Shown in pieces: positions 20,556 through 32,640 of a stretch of DNA of 64,000 bases (within the stretch, counting starts at the first letter, position 1; the number at the start of each line of letters is the position of its first letter). The notes beneath the pieces were generated by a model, which was not told the DNA's origin, searched no databases, and saw only the letters and a program-made list of their open reading frames with translations. Both the position numbers and the translations under genes were made by a program. The stretch comes from Magicicada septendecula. Taxonomy: Eukaryota > Arthropoda > Insecta > Hemiptera > Cicadidae. The stretch spans positions 278,708,658 through 278,772,657 of the forward strand of contig CM068373.1 in the NCBI GenBank assembly GCA_034769895.1. The letters run 5' to 3'.

Positions 20556-22780
20556 TCATCTTGGTTATTGGAAGGACCAATAGAGGCATCAGTAGGGAAA
20601 CCTTGAGTTGGTTCCAGCCTTTCCGTTCTCGGTTCGTAGGTTTGTTCTCTATTTGTACGCCGCTCCGGGTCATCCAGGCTAGTACTTCGCCTCGGCAGAT
20701 TATAACTAGAGTGGTCCCGTTCTCGGCTGCGGTTTAGATCTTCGTACTCGCGTACTCTGCTCCACCGTTGCTGGTTATACCGGCGGTGGTTGTTTCCTTC
20801 CGCCCGTATAAAATTTACCCGGGGTCGGGAGAACCTATTGTTGTTGTTATTCTGATTAGGGTAACCCCTATTGTTATTGTCAAATCGCTCGGTGTGATTT
20901 GCAGGATTGTTGTTTCTTGGTCTATTCATATAATTATTCGGGTAATAATTACCTCGACTTCCGGAGAGCCCGTTATTATTTCTGTTATTATTTGGGTTTA
21001 TATTTCCATGGTTATTATTGTTGTTGTTACCATTCGTGGGATGTTGATTATGGTAGTTCGGGTTATATCTATTTCCTTGGTACCCACTGTTGACCGGTTG
21101 ACTATTATTGTTTGATGACGGATTATTTCGAACTTCCGGCCGCTCGTTCCTTCTTCGGCTCTGCCTGTAGTATTCTTCATTCTCATAGTTCTCCAATAGC
21201 TCCGTCATCGCCTGTATGGTCTTTATCTGACTACCTCTTCGAGCTCTTATGACCTCCTCGTCGTAATGATAAGAGAGCTTGTTCACCAGGCATTCCTCTG
21301 GTATGGCTGGTTCCAGGTGCTTGGCCAGGCACACCTTCCCAAGAAAGTACGCAGTCATGGTACTGCCAAACTGAGTTCTATATCGGCCATTGCAGATGTT
21401 GTCCCTTATTAAATTCTGGGTGGTCTCTGACCAATACTTAGACTTAAACAAACTTTTGAACTGTGGATAATCGGTTATTTCGCTCCTGTTCGCCATCCAC
21501 CAATTATCTGTCATATCACGGAACGATTCGTCTAATAGTTCACGATTATTGGACCATCGATTACTTTTATGTTTGGCCATATATTCTTCGATACGGGCCA
21601 AGAACTCCATTGGCTTCCTTTTATACTGGCGAAAGTTAAGCCATTCTCTGTTCTCGTTTATTGGGATATTAGTAAAGCTGGTTGGTCGGCTCCGAATTGC
21701 TTCCATGTCCTCCTGGTTCTGTCTCACTTGACCAGTGATGTTAGTCATTGCTTCCTCCATTCCGTCGCATCTTTCGGTAATTCGAGTTCGTACCTTGCTG
21801 AGTTCTTCCTGGCTTTCCCTTCGGTTTTCTTCCGCCTTCTTGCGAGTAGACTCTTCAAGATTTGTGACCTTTGTGTTCACCACTTCCTTGAACTCTTGTA
21901 CCTCCACTTCCGTCATTCGACATCTTCCATCAACTTCTCTTATCTGTTGATTTATAGTTATGGTTTCGTCTTCCAGCCTTTTGGTCATAGATTTCTTGTT
22001 TTCCATGAGTTCCTTGTTCATTTCTTTTCTCAATAGCTCCATTCGTTCGTCTAATTTGTCGAGATTCTCCTGGTTCACTTCCCGTAATTCTTCCCGTAAC
22101 AGTTGGTTATCTTCTCTTAACTCTTCCCTTAATTGTTGATGATCACTTTCGATTTTCTTATTGGTTTCTTCCATCTTTTCTTCCAAATTCTTCTTATTTT
22201 CTTCCATTTTCCTTTCCACCTTTTTACTGGTTTCCTCAATTCTCTTATTGGTCCTTTCGATTTTACGGCCCAATTCTTCTTTTGTTTCTTGGTTGTCCTT
22301 CTTCAATTCTTCCCTTAAAGATTGGTTATCATTCTTCAAATCTTCTAATCTTTTATTATTTTCTTCTGTAGTAGTATCCATTTTCTTACTTAATTCTTCC
22401 TTGGTAGCTTGGTTGTCCTTCTTCAATTCTTCCTTTAACGATTGGTTATCATTCTTCAACTCTTCTTTTGTTGCTTGGTTGTCCTTCCTTAAGTCTTCTT
22501 CCATCTTCTTGCTGTTTTCTTCCATTCTCATGAACATTTCCAATAATTTGTCCATTTTACTTTCTTCTGTAGTCTTAGTTTTATCTATCTCCTGGTCTTG
22601 GACATGGACATCCCCTGTTTGAGTGGGTACTTCGGGTTGTTTCTCTGGTGGTGCTGGTTGTTGATGTTCTACCCGTTCAAGTATCTTTTCCACGTCCTCC
22701 ACTGGGGTCGCCTCCTTATCCTCCATCTCGAGTTCTTTCTCGGCCTCCGCCGCTCTCTTCTTTGATGTGGCACGACGCAT
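20528..22780 (-). CDS. gag: Gag protein with long hendecad coiled coil
   Basis: 750 residues, longer than most Gypsy Gags. Residues ~70-360 are a charged coiled coil. Its core repeats an 11-residue unit, L-K-x-D-N-Q-x-x-K-E-E, several times, a hendecad pattern. Residues ~370-545 (from NIPINENREWLNF through the TELLENYENEEYY stretch) are the likely capsid part, with tryptophans and a KxxFxxKYW-type segment. The C-terminal ~200 residues are rich in N, R, Y, S and G, a nucleic-acid-binding style tail. No CCHC knuckle is present. Gag should assemble particles and package element RNA. The start is the first ATG after the 111-base leader. The stop overlaps the -1 pol frame. Confidence 0.88.
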   Translation of the reverse strand: MRRATSKKRAAEAEKELEMEDKEATPVEDVEKILERVEHQQPAPPEKQPEVPTQTGDVHVQDQEIDKTKTTEESKMDKLLEMFMRMEENSKKMEEDLRKDNQATKEELKNDNQSLKEELKKDNQATKEELSKKMDTTTEENNKRLEDLKNDNQSLREELKKDNQETKEELGRKIERTNKRIEETSKKVERKMEENKKNLEEKMEETNKKIESDHQQLREELREDNQLLREELREVNQENLDKLDERMELLRKEMNKELMENKKSMTKRLEDETITINQQIREVDGRCRMTEVEVQEFKEVVNTKVTNLEESTRKKAEENRRESQEELSKVRTRITERCDGMEEAMTNITGQVRQNQEDMEAIRSRPTSFTNIPINENREWLNFRQYKRKPMEFLARIEEYMAKHKSNRWSNNRELLDESFRDMTDNWWMANRSEITDYPQFKSLFKSKYWSETTQNLIRDNICNGRYRTQFGSTMTAYFLGKVCLAKHLEPAIPEECLVNKLSYHYDEEVIRARRGSQIKTIQAMTELLENYENEEYYRQSRRRNERPEVRNNPSSNNNSQPVNSGYQGNRYNPNYHNQHPTNGNNNNNNHGNINPNNNRNNNGLSGSRGNYYPNNYMNRPRNNNPANHTERFDNNNRGYPNQNNNNNRFSRPRVNFIRAEGNNHRRYNQQRWSRVREYEDLNRSRERDHSSYNLPRRSTSLDDPERRTNREQTYEPRTERLEPTQGFPTDASIGPSNNQDEENLNGRRQ
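20543..20549 (-). promoter_or_regulatory. -1 frameshift slippery heptamer TTTAAAC
   Basis: On the sense strand the last gag codons run gag aat tta aac gga, so the heptamer is phased T TTA AAC. A -1 slip gives TTT AAA CGG and enters the open pol frame, bypassing the gag stop 13 bases on. Four bases downstream, ggaggcag can pair with ctgcttct across a 23-base loop (8 pairs including G-U). The motif and phase are seen in the sequence. The frameshifting itself is inferred. Confidence 0.75.
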
Positions 22781-22891
22781 TATTTTCCCTGATTCCCTGG
22801 CTGGGTAACCGCTGCCAAGCTGAATTAGGAATTGGGTAAGTAATTACCGCCTTTCAACCCCTAATTACAGCCCTTTAGTTGGACGCCATTT
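22781..22891 (-). promoter_or_regulatory. Leader with probable primer-binding site
   Basis: Directly after the 5' LTR the sense strand reads aaaa then TGGCGTCCAACTAAAGGG. A TGG start next to the LTR is the expected form of a tRNA primer-binding site, and TGGCGxCCAAC-like sites are common in Gypsy elements. Which tRNA pairs was not determined. Only 111 bases separate the LTR from the gag ATG. Confidence 0.65.
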
Positions 22892-25800
22892 TGTAATATA
22901 ACTGTGAAATTACAAATTATAATTAAATTTATAAAGTGTTGCTTGTTCTGGTATTCTGCGGTAATCGAGCCCCACAAGTTGGACTCGCCAAATTATGTAA
23001 TATAACGGTGATTGAGTGGGTATAATAAAATAAATAAAAGGTTGATGTATGTAGATTGTGCTCTCCTGTAAGTCCCACTGGTTGTGCTAGCTGATTTTGT
23101 AATAAAACGATATTGCAAAATATAGCTTAATTTATAATATGTGTAGTACGTAGCTAATACCTTCTTGTCTTCTAAGCTCCCACTGTTGACCTTCGCTTTT
23201 GTAATACAACCCTACTATAATTGTAATTGTATAGTGTTCTGGTATAATATTATCCAGGATAATTTTTATGGTGTGTATGTTCAGTAGTGACGTTCCGCTC
23301 TGGGAATCGTCGATTTGGTAAAGTTCCTGGTCTTTGTTATTGGTAATTGGGATGTTATTACCATCAATTAAATAAAGTGTATTTTGCTGTGTAGCAAATT
23401 GAAATAAAATATAAATTTAAAATTTATATTTATAAAAAAAAAATAATTTCGGAACAAATATTTTCGAGGTATTTATGTGCTTAATAATAGGAATAAATTG
23501 AGGTTGTGGATCGTAATTATAATTATAATAGTAAGGTGTTTAATTTGGTAATAAATTTCTGTTCGGTAAATTTGTTAAAAAGATAATCCAATTAACTTCA
23601 AGTTAGGCGAAAACGGCTCTCTTCTTCTTACTCTTGAAATGTTGTAGTTTCGCATATACTGCCTTTAAAGATTATCTATTTTTCTTGGTTAATTAATGAT
23701 TATGTCCTTTTATAAGAGAAATCAACTCCAATTTACCAAAAAACAGACAAATACGTTTATTAAATACAATAATAAGGTTGGTCGATTAATTAATCGAAGT
23801 TACAAGCCATATCGAGTTCTCGCTCAGGATCGGTCGATATTAGAAGTTTTACAATTGTATTATTTAAACAGGTTCTTTGAACGGTTATTTATATAAAAAG
23901 CCAGAGAAGGTCAGGGACATGAAAGTATAACACTTACAATTCAAAAAAAAAAAGGTCTTAAATTTAAACAATATACTGGTAATTATTAATAATAAAAGTT
24001 TATATATAATTTTGTTCAAACCAGAAAGAAGCCTAGTCGTCTCTAATTGAGGTGACGGAATGGGATCAGAATGGCCGCCTGACGCATGCGCGTTGAAAGC
24101 TTCTAATGTAAACAACGTACTTGTTGAGATAATATGTCCCTTCTTTGGTTAAATGTTCTTCACTACGGTATATGATCTTCTGGGGTATAGTTTATTGTCA
24201 CTGTTGTTAGATGGAAACGTTCACTTGGTGTAAAAATGTTGTTAAATAAGTATATCAACTGGTGTTTATGTGTCAGTTAACCTCGAATTTTCACTTGGTG
24301 TTTGATGCGATTTCAGTGTTATTTCAATGTAATTGGTTATATGTGATTTCGTTTATAGGTGTTATGTAGTTCGTGGGTCAACTTCACCACTTCACTTTCA
24401 TTAAAATAGTTAAAAATTTAATTTACATAAAATGATTCAGAACTCCGTTGTAGCATAACGTCCATTAAAGGTTGGTTCAAACAAATATTCACGAGAAGTG
24501 CTCTCTTCGAGGTATAATAATGAACTGTCTGTATTTTCATCATCTCATGAAAATCTTAGCCTATATAATATAGTTCAGACATTGTTAAAAATTGCCATAA
24601 CTTCCGACACGTTTTAAAATAGTACACTATGTTCATAAAATAAATTCGTTATTAGTTAACTGTTTGCAATATAAAATACATATTCGTTTTCACTATTCTA
24701 TTCTACTTATTTTGATAGTAATTAAGTTAGTATTACAAAGTTTTATCTGAAAATTATTTCTTATAATTTTTTGGGAGGTAGGCCTAAAATTATACTTCCC
24801 TGTCTTCTATGTAAATAATAGCCATTTTACCTAATATAATTATTATTCTATAAAATCTGAAATTGTTATAATTGTCAATTCTCACTTATTTTATGGCAAT
24901 TTAGTATACTAATGATGGTTTTTTAATATAATTCAGTTGTATATGATTCCCCTTCTGATAAAGTTAGTGAACCTATTTCAGTTTCAAATGGTATTTCATT
25001 AGACAATCAAATAATTTTACTCATATAATGACCATATCTTTAGAAAGCCTTATTTACATAGTATTTAATATGTTGGGTGTATCTTGCCTAAATATTGTCA
25101 GTTTGCCTGGTTTATAAGATTAGGTTTATTAATTATTCTGCATTTTAACTTTATTATATTGCCTAGATTTGAATTGTGGCTATTTGCAGAATGTTTTACT
25201 AATGTAATTATTTTATTTCCTTCTCTGACTTCTGACTCTGATATATTTGATTAAAAATTAGTTCTCTGATCTGGCATAACAGTAATTATAGATTATACAA
25301 TTAAAATATAACACCCAGATATATAAAACTGGTGTTCTTAATAACATTGTTTTGGTATATCACCTAATAACATAATAAAAAAGTATTTCTACAACATTGG
25401 AATGATATCTAATTTTAGATAATGCATTCCTAAATTAACATGAACAATAAAATAACAATTATAATACTAATATCTCTTATGACTAACCCTTACTTATCTA
25501 AATGCTATATTTAATTGGAACCCAACATTTGGATCCATATATAATAATATCCATAGTTGTTAATACCTTCTACAACTTCATCATAAACAGTTAGTTCTGT
25601 AATTCCCCATTTTATAAGATTTATGCCCCCTCTTAAAGTATAACCCTGGCTATCTAAGTTATATTCCATTCTATGGAATGTTCATACAGTTTTAGTAGCT
25701 TTTTATTAGTAAAATTACTACTTCATTATCAAAGTAGGCACTGTTCACAAAACTTAAAGTTTGTTACTTTGTACTGCTACTCATGCACCTTTCTTAAAGT

Positions 25801-27737
25801 TTATTAGTTATAATTTGATCACTTACACTTTTCCATGGTGAATTATTACTATATTTACTAGTCTTTTTCTAGCTTTTAATATGAAATATTCAACCATGGG
25901 GGAACTGTGAAGATTTGTTTATGCACATTACACAATAACTTTTTGAATGCACTAATATTTACTACAGCTAACACTTTTAGTTTTTTGTCAGTTTTACAGT
26001 GATATGGTTTTTTAATGTGTTATACTTTCTTTTTTGGGCATTCATTGATTTTGGGGTTTTTTGGGGGTTCTTTCCCTATGGGGTTTTTGTTTTATATGGG
26101 TCGTCTTAATTATTCTTCTTTCTTCTTGAGTTTGGTTATTCTTCCTTCTTCTGTAGTTTTGGATTATCCTTCCTTCTTCCTTCTTCTGTAGTTCTTATTT
26201 TTATTATTCTTCTTTCTTCTTTGAGTTTGGTTCTTCTTTATTCTTCCTTCTTCAGTAGTAGTAGTTTTAATTAGTCTTCCTTCTTCTTTCTTCAGTAGAT
26301 TTAGTTTGTTCTTCTTTCTTCAGTAATAGTAGTTTTAATTAGTCTTCCTTTTTCTTTCTTCAGTAGATTTAGTTTGTTCTTCTTTCTTCAGTAATAGTAG
26401 TTTTAATTATTCTTCTTTCTTCTGTCTTCTGTATCTTTGATTGTTCTTCTTTCTTCGTTCTTCAGTGATAGTAGTTCTAACTAGTTCTTCTTTCTTCATT
26501 AGATTTAGTTTTTTCTTCTTTCTTCAGTAATAGTAGTTTTAATTATTCTTCTTTCTTCTGTCTTCTGTATCTTTAATTGTTCTTCTTTCTTCGTTCTTCA
26601 GTGATAGTAGTTCTAACTAGTTCTTCTTTCTTCATTAGATTTAGTTTGTTCTTCTTTCTTCTTTGAGTTTTAATTGTTCTTCCTTCTTCTTTAGCTTTGA
26701 TTGTTCTTCCTTCTTCATTCTTCAGTAGCTTTGATTGTTCTTCTTTCTTCCTTCTTCAGTAGTAGTAGTTTTAATTAGTTCTTCTTTCTTCAGTAATAGT
26801 CGTTTTAATTATTCTTCTTTCTTCTGTCTTCTGTATCTTTGATTGTTCTTCTTTCTTCAGTAATAGTAGTTTTAATTAGTCTTCTTTCTTCTTTAGTTCT
26901 AATTATTCTTCTTTCTTCTGTCTTCAGTAGTAGTAATTTTAATTATTCTTCCTTCTTCTGTCTTCTGTATCTTTGATGGTTCTTCTTTCTTCAGTAATAG
27001 TAGTTTTAATTATTCTTCTTTCTTCTGTCTTCTGTATCTTTGATTGTTCTTCTTTCTTCGTTCTTCAGTGATAGTAGTTCTAACTAGTTCTTCTTTCTTC
27101 ATTAGATTTAGTTTGTTCTTCTTTCTTCAGTAATAGTAGTTTTAATTATTCTTCTTTCTTCTTTAGTTCTAATTATTCTTCTTTCTTCTGTCTTCAGTAG
27201 TAGTAGTTTTAATTATTCTTCCTTCTTCTGTCTTCTGTATCTTTGATTGTTCTTCTTTCTTCATTCTTCAGTAATAGTAGTTTTAATTATTCTTCTTTCT
27301 TCTGTCTTCTGTAGTAGTAGTTTTAATTAGTCTTCTTTCTTCTGTCTTCTGTAGTAGTAGTTTTAATTAGTCTTCTTTCTTCTGTCTTCTGTATCTTTGA
27401 TTGTTCTTCTTTCTTCATTCTTCAGTAGTAGTAGTTTTGGTTATTCTTCTTTCTTCTGTATCTTTGTTTTTTCTGGTCTGGTTTCTTTGACGGGGTATAT
27501 TAATTGCCTGCTTCTATCTTACCTGGGTAATTTTGTTATTATTATTTTTAGTCTTCTGGGTTTTTAAATTTGTATTATATTATATTATTTGCAGAAATTT
27601 TCTTTATTCAACCTTTCTTGTGAATATATTATTAAACAGTGCATTTTAATTAATTCTCATCTGGATATTCCATAACTTAGAGCTTTATTAATGATCATTG
27701 AGTAATGTATTTGTGTGGATTATCTGTCATGCTACAG

Positions 27738-27740
<3 letters not shown>
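22892..27740 (-). repeat. 5' LTR, 4,849 bp
   Basis: Base-for-base co-linear with 10,937-15,785. Two differences were noticed while reading: c/t near 14,396 versus 26,351, and g/t near 14,556 versus 26,511, both in the pyrimidine tract. Equal length and near identity mean that little time has passed since insertion. Its pyrimidine tract lies at about 26,105-27,470. The element promoter must lie here, but I could not pick a clear TATA box. Confidence 0.92.

Positions 27741-27779
<39 letters not shown>
27741..27779. repeat. (AT)n microsatellite flanking the 5' LTR
   Basis: About 19 at dinucleotides immediately outside the LTR. The opposite outer flank is also an AT run, so the element probably inserted into it. 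Confidence 0.95.
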
Positions 27780-27781
<2 letters not shown>

Positions 27782-28987
27782 ACTGCTGTTAAAATGCACA
27801 CAGTACATAATAGGGAGATAATAAATTTTAAAAGAGAAAGGATGCAGATTTTGTATTGAATGTAAACAAAAACATTGGAAATACCGACTTACTCAGTCAA
27901 CATAGAGGTCGATTCCTATATGATATAAAACCATATTTAGTTATATGTTCAGAAAATAATATATGAAATTGGAATGAATGTTATAAGAAGAGTAAAGAGT
28001 AATAAAATTATAATTTAATAAATAACCAATAGAATTACGAATATTAGAGGTAAAATAAAGATGTTTAATAAGAAATATAAAAATGATATATGTTTTAATA
28101 GGTATATGATAAACAGATGTAAAGAAATTAGGGAATTATCATAGGGGCAATTTTGTAAATTGTTAAAAAAAATTGTATTGTATAGTGATGAAGGAAATGT
28201 ATTAGTCTTCAATTATATCTGAGAAAAGAAACATTATTAGTCTTCAATTAAATTCATTAAGAATAACATGACGAGTCTAATTATATATCTAATAGTAACT
28301 ACATGAAGAGTCTTAAATTATATTAAATAACATTTGTACATCATCAAGTTAATGTAACAAGGAAAAGAAAATACAGTAAAGGAATTTAAATTGTGATACC
28401 AGAGTTTTGATTATAATATTTAATAAATAAATAATAATACGAGAAATATAACAATATCCTTGATAGAACGACGACAGAAGAGGAAAACCTTGGACTGAAG
28501 AAGAGTTTAAGTGGCCATAAAGGATAGTTAAGTGTTCCGAGGAGACATCTGTGTTGCAGTAGTCCTGGAGAGCGGCATTCAGCGGTGAGAGCAACAAGAA
28601 ATGTGTGTAAAGGAACAGATTGCCAACCCTAATATTGCTTTCGAAAAAAAGGTAAACAACAACCAGAAGTGAACCCGTGGCAGCTGGAAGAATTCAGAGT
28701 CAGTTAAGTTACATTAGTTTGTTATTTATTTCTTACATGGTTAATTATCAAAATACTACATATTAACTGAATCTGGGTTGGTTTAAAGAAAAGAAAATAA
28801 TAGATACAATCGTAAATACGATCAAATAACTTAATAATCGTTAACCCTGAGAGAAAGAGTTTCTTAACATGTACTGGTAAATAAAAAAAACATAATAACA
28901 GTAGGTACATTTATTAATTGTATTATACTATTAAATAATTACAATACCTGTGTATTCTATTGTATTCTATCAGTAAAAAACAACAGT

Positions 28988-29036
<49 letters not shown>

Positions 29037-29040
29037 CAGT
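27780..29040. other. AT-rich DNA, no gene seen
   Basis: Stop-rich sequence on both strands, with a second (AT)n array at about 28,989-29,035. The open frames at 28,015-28,910 are low-complexity and show no motif. Confidence 0.6.
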
Positions 29041-29225
29041 TACAATATATAACAGTACAAATGTATAGGTTACTGTGCATTGCACGAAGTAATTAAAAGA
29101 ATTAATAAAAACAAATAATTCATTTTGTTAATAATAATAGTTCAGATTGCAATATGAACGACCAAATGTGCAGGTTGGAACAGGTGAAACACGCCAGCTG
29201 CTCTGTCTCTGTGTACACACGTATG

Positions 29226-29261
<36 letters not shown>

Positions 29262-30595
29262 CCTGTCCATTCCTGAAAAGCGTCAACCCTTAAGGAACGC
29301 TATCAATTATTTGCATTTATTTAATTTGTAATACTGGTGTGCATAATAGCACAAAACCAAATACACCAAAATGTGTATAAAAATTAAACGAATGTGTGTA
29401 TAAAGAATGTGTGTCTATAAAACGGATAAAAAGTGTAATTATAGGAGAATAAAAATAAGTAGTACTTATGTTAATTAAGATAAAGAAAAACGGTTTGTCC
29501 ATGATGAACACATATAAATTACCGACAGAATGAATAGCGGGTAATGTGCAAAAGACTTCGCAATTCGCGAAGACGAGCGAATTAAAAGTGACAAGAATTG
29601 TGGGTAAAATGTGACCCTCTCGACAATCTCGAACATGCAGAATATTGTCGAGACATGATTTTGGCGCCCTGGGTATAAATACAGGAGACGCGCTAACATC
29701 ATTCTCTTCCTCAGTCAACCATCCTAGCGGCCGGAGGCTCTGCTTGACGAGTAAAACTCTTTTCTTGATCGACTACTATGGCAGCCAGACGCTCTGCGTA
29801 GAGACAACAGTTGCATCTCAAACACAGCAGCAGTCAGGAACTTCACGACTACTCATCAGTTCGTGTGAGCACTTGCAACCTGAGGCCATGACAGGAGACG
29901 AGGGAGCAGCCAAGTACATGCAGTAATCCAGAATACGAGAATCCGACGGACGAAGGACCAGGAATCCAGGACGACAAAGGAGCATCCAGTATCAAGGACC
30001 GAAGAGGACACGCTGCCGATGTACCGCAACAATAAGGTGACAAACAACCATGCACTTGAAAACCGAGACTTAATCAAAAGACAATAATTAACAAAGAAAA
30101 AAGAGACAATTCAATTCAAATATGAATTAATAAATTGTATAACTGTAAATATTTGTTTGTATAATAATTAACATAATGTTTAATGAATGTTTAACGATAA
30201 TTTTTATGTGTAACGTAGAAGATATAATTTTAAATCTATAAATTTTGGTATTTAAATTGATAAATTCATTAGAGAATTTTATTATAAAGCAATGCATATG
30301 CAGTAATTTAAAAGATTAGATGATTAGCAGATTAGATAATCTAATCAGTATAATACAAATGAGCTACCTGAGAGCAATATAAAAATTATAACGATGTATT
30401 GGAATATAATGTTGTATAACATGTCTATGTGTAATATGAGAGTATTAATTATGTGTAATTATTAGATGTGCAAATAATAATGATTTTGATTCGTAACACA
30501 AATAAGAAATTTTATTAATAAATATTGAAATGATTTTTAACCAGATTACACAGCGTTATTATTATTATGATTACACCTATTATCAAATACATACA
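29041..30595 (+). repeat. LTR-like long repeat, copy 1
   Basis: Shares ordered blocks with 50,070-51,545 in the same orientation: cagtacaa, tactgtgcattgc, cctgtcc(a/g)ttcctgaa, a tataaat box, gcgctaa, tcaaccrt and gattacacct. The TATA box at 29,674 is followed after ~25 bases by a candidate start (catcattctc). Size, promoter and lack of coding potential fit a diverged solo LTR, but I could not identify clean TG...CA ends or target duplications. A (TG)n run lies at about 29,231-29,257. Confidence 0.5.
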
Positions 30596-30779
30596 CGAAT
30601 TTAATGTGTTGTAGTGTTATGTAAAGATTTGTCGCACAGTAAACTCGTTAAAAGTGTTGTAAATGGTTTCCTAAAACGTGGGGCTAACATATTAAAATCG
30701 TTAGTGTTGTAATACTTTATAATATAAAATTGTTTATTAAATAATTGTTTTTTAATAAATGAGTCCATTGGCTTGTTTT

Positions 30780-31830
30780 ACGTATAAGTTACTTGTACGT
30801 AGAATTCCAACTATTTGCGTAGACTCCAGGCGCTCCGCACGCTGCTCGTCCGCACCGCTGCGACTCTGCACGTCGACCTAGCGAAGCTCACTGACGCTGA
30901 AATATCTACGTCGCGGCTTACACACGCACTGCGATATGCAACTGTTATTGTTTATATCTTAAATAATCTTATTCTCAGGAATCAAAACTGGGTAAACATA
31001 GATCGTGTATTAGGCTTACACAAATTCTGGTTTCTTGAAGTGTTCTCGCGTTAACTCAAAATATCTCGTTAGATATTTTGTCCCTAACCCGGAAAATCTT
31101 CCATTCTACGCGTCAAAGCACTAAAGTATGATCTATTTATTATTTGAGTTCTATACATTGGCAATAGTTACGAAGAACTATAACCGTGAACCAACTTCTA
31201 AGGCTTAAGGAAATCGACTTGTCTTGCACGAAAATCTCGTGACAGCAAGTACGTCTTCCTATGGCAAGACTTTAGAAGAAACTGACCCATCCGTACGCTG
31301 TCAGTGACCAACTCAAATAATTTTTAAACCTTCCGATTGGTGGAAAACCAAAGAACGTCATAGATGTTCTTAGTGATATCCGGAAATCAGGATGGAACGC
31401 TGTCCGATTCTGTAAAGGCCTGTCTAGATTTAATCTACAAATTTTATTACTTTCTTGGAGATAACGAAAATAAAAAAAGACTGATGTCATTAAAAAAACA
31501 TAAAAATTACAGTTGTGGAGAATTTGAGTATATGGAAAATGTAGCTTATAACCTTGAGAATATCCTTTCCAAGCTTCAGAACGAAATGTTAATTTTCAAC
31601 GAAGTTATTAAATAAAATGTAAATCACACGCGCACTCGCGCACTCACACACAAATACTCCACAAGACAAAAAAGAGTACAAAATTATGAACATTTTGACA
31701 TAACATACTTTTTTAAATATAGCTTGGTTCAAAACTTATGACTACTTTACAAAGAAAAGAACAAAATCAATTTTTAACATGTCTATGACCGTCATAAAAT
31801 GTGTTATAGCCTTAGTATCCCCATTATATG
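30780..31830 (+). repeat. Long dispersed repeat B, copy 1
   Basis: The reverse complement of this ~1-kb stretch is recognisable at 52,855-53,870. Shared blocks are gaattccaac/gttggaattc, ggaagatttccg-type, gattttccaccaa, aggcctgtctagattta and the ending gttatagcc...tatcc. The open frame at 31,364-31,615 (83 aa) lies in the repeat and has no known motif; the other copy does not preserve it clearly. The type of element is unknown. Confidence 0.6.
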
Positions 31831-31839
31831 AACTTCATA

Positions 31840-32640
31840 TCCTGTGTTTTGTTGCGGTATATATATATTGGCGACATGTTGAAAGCATGGAAATCCAGAG
31901 TGACTTCTGGAATACAGCTTAACAAATCAATTTGTATGGGTTTCCTTCTATATGCTGATGTCATAGTTCTTAATCAAGAAAATGAGGATGATTTACAAAG
32001 AGCTATGTTTCAATTACAAGAAATGGCAAGAGAGTACTCACTGACAATTTCAGTAAGAAATATCAAACACATGGCCTTTAAAGGTAAATATCCACTGAGA
32101 ACTAAGACAGTTATAAACAACAGCACTTTAGGACAAGTGAGCCGTTTTAAATATCTCAGCTGTGCAGTGAGCCATGAATCTGAATATGATATAGCAGAGA
32201 AGATAAATAAATTTAGGAATATTTGTGGTACGATTCCTAGAAATGTTAGACATAAAACAAGACACAGCACAAGTACTAAATTTTATAAGACAATTCAATT
32301 ACCCACATAGACATATGCGAGGGAGGCGTGGGTCATGACAAAAAAGGAATGCTGCAAGATTCAGAGTGCAGTTTCTTCTAACTAATTTAAATTATACATT
32401 GCAAAATAGAATATGGAATGAGGATATCAGAGCAGAACTTGAAGTAAAGGGGAAGAATGAAATTATTTCAATTTACAGAAGACAATGATGGGTTTATCTG
32501 CAAAGTATGACAGGGGTTCGATTGCCGAAAGCGGCAATGAACTATAAAAGCCATTGGTAGAAGAGACGTGGGTCATCCGAGGATGAGCTGGTTGCCGGAA
32601 CAGGGTTATATAACCTAATCCTTGAAGAGGAAAGAAGTTA
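31840..32640 (+). pseudogene. LINE reverse transcriptase, C-terminal half
   Basis: The frame reads GDMLKAWKSRVTSGIQLNKS, then MGFLLYADVIVLNQENEDDL, where relatives have YADD: the second catalytic aspartate is replaced by V. Next come the segments KTVINNSTLGQVSRFKYLSC and KTRHSTSTKFYKTIQLPT, typical of insect non-LTR elements. Stops and a shift follow at ~32,310. The 3' end (NYTLQNRIWNEDIRAELEVK, RLPKAAMNYK) is readable to ~32,640. It is the same family as 2,800-3,168 and is clearly dead. Confidence 0.8.

Larger units (their letters stand above)
10937..27740 (-). mobile_element. Ty3/Gypsy-type LTR retrotransposon with giant LTRs
   Basis: Total length is 16.8 kb. Sense order on the minus strand: 5' LTR 27,740-22,892, leader 22,891-22,781, gag 22,780-20,528, pol to 17,148, a 1.36-kb 3' untranslated part, and 3' LTR 15,785-10,937. 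Both LTRs are 4,849 bp and offset by exactly 11,955. PR-RT-RNaseH-IN order places it with Ty3/Gypsy; there is no env. Outer flanks on both sides are alternating AT (...atatat and atatat...), consistent with a 4- to 6-bp AT target duplication in a microsatellite. If the LTR ends are set by TG...CA, they fall four bases earlier, at 15,781 and 27,736. Coding frames are intact, so this copy is young and possibly active. Confidence 0.92.

Noticed and set aside
20768..22622. Hydrophobic or S/F-rich plus-strand open frames opposite gag
   Set aside because: They are antisense shadows of the charged Gag coiled coil.
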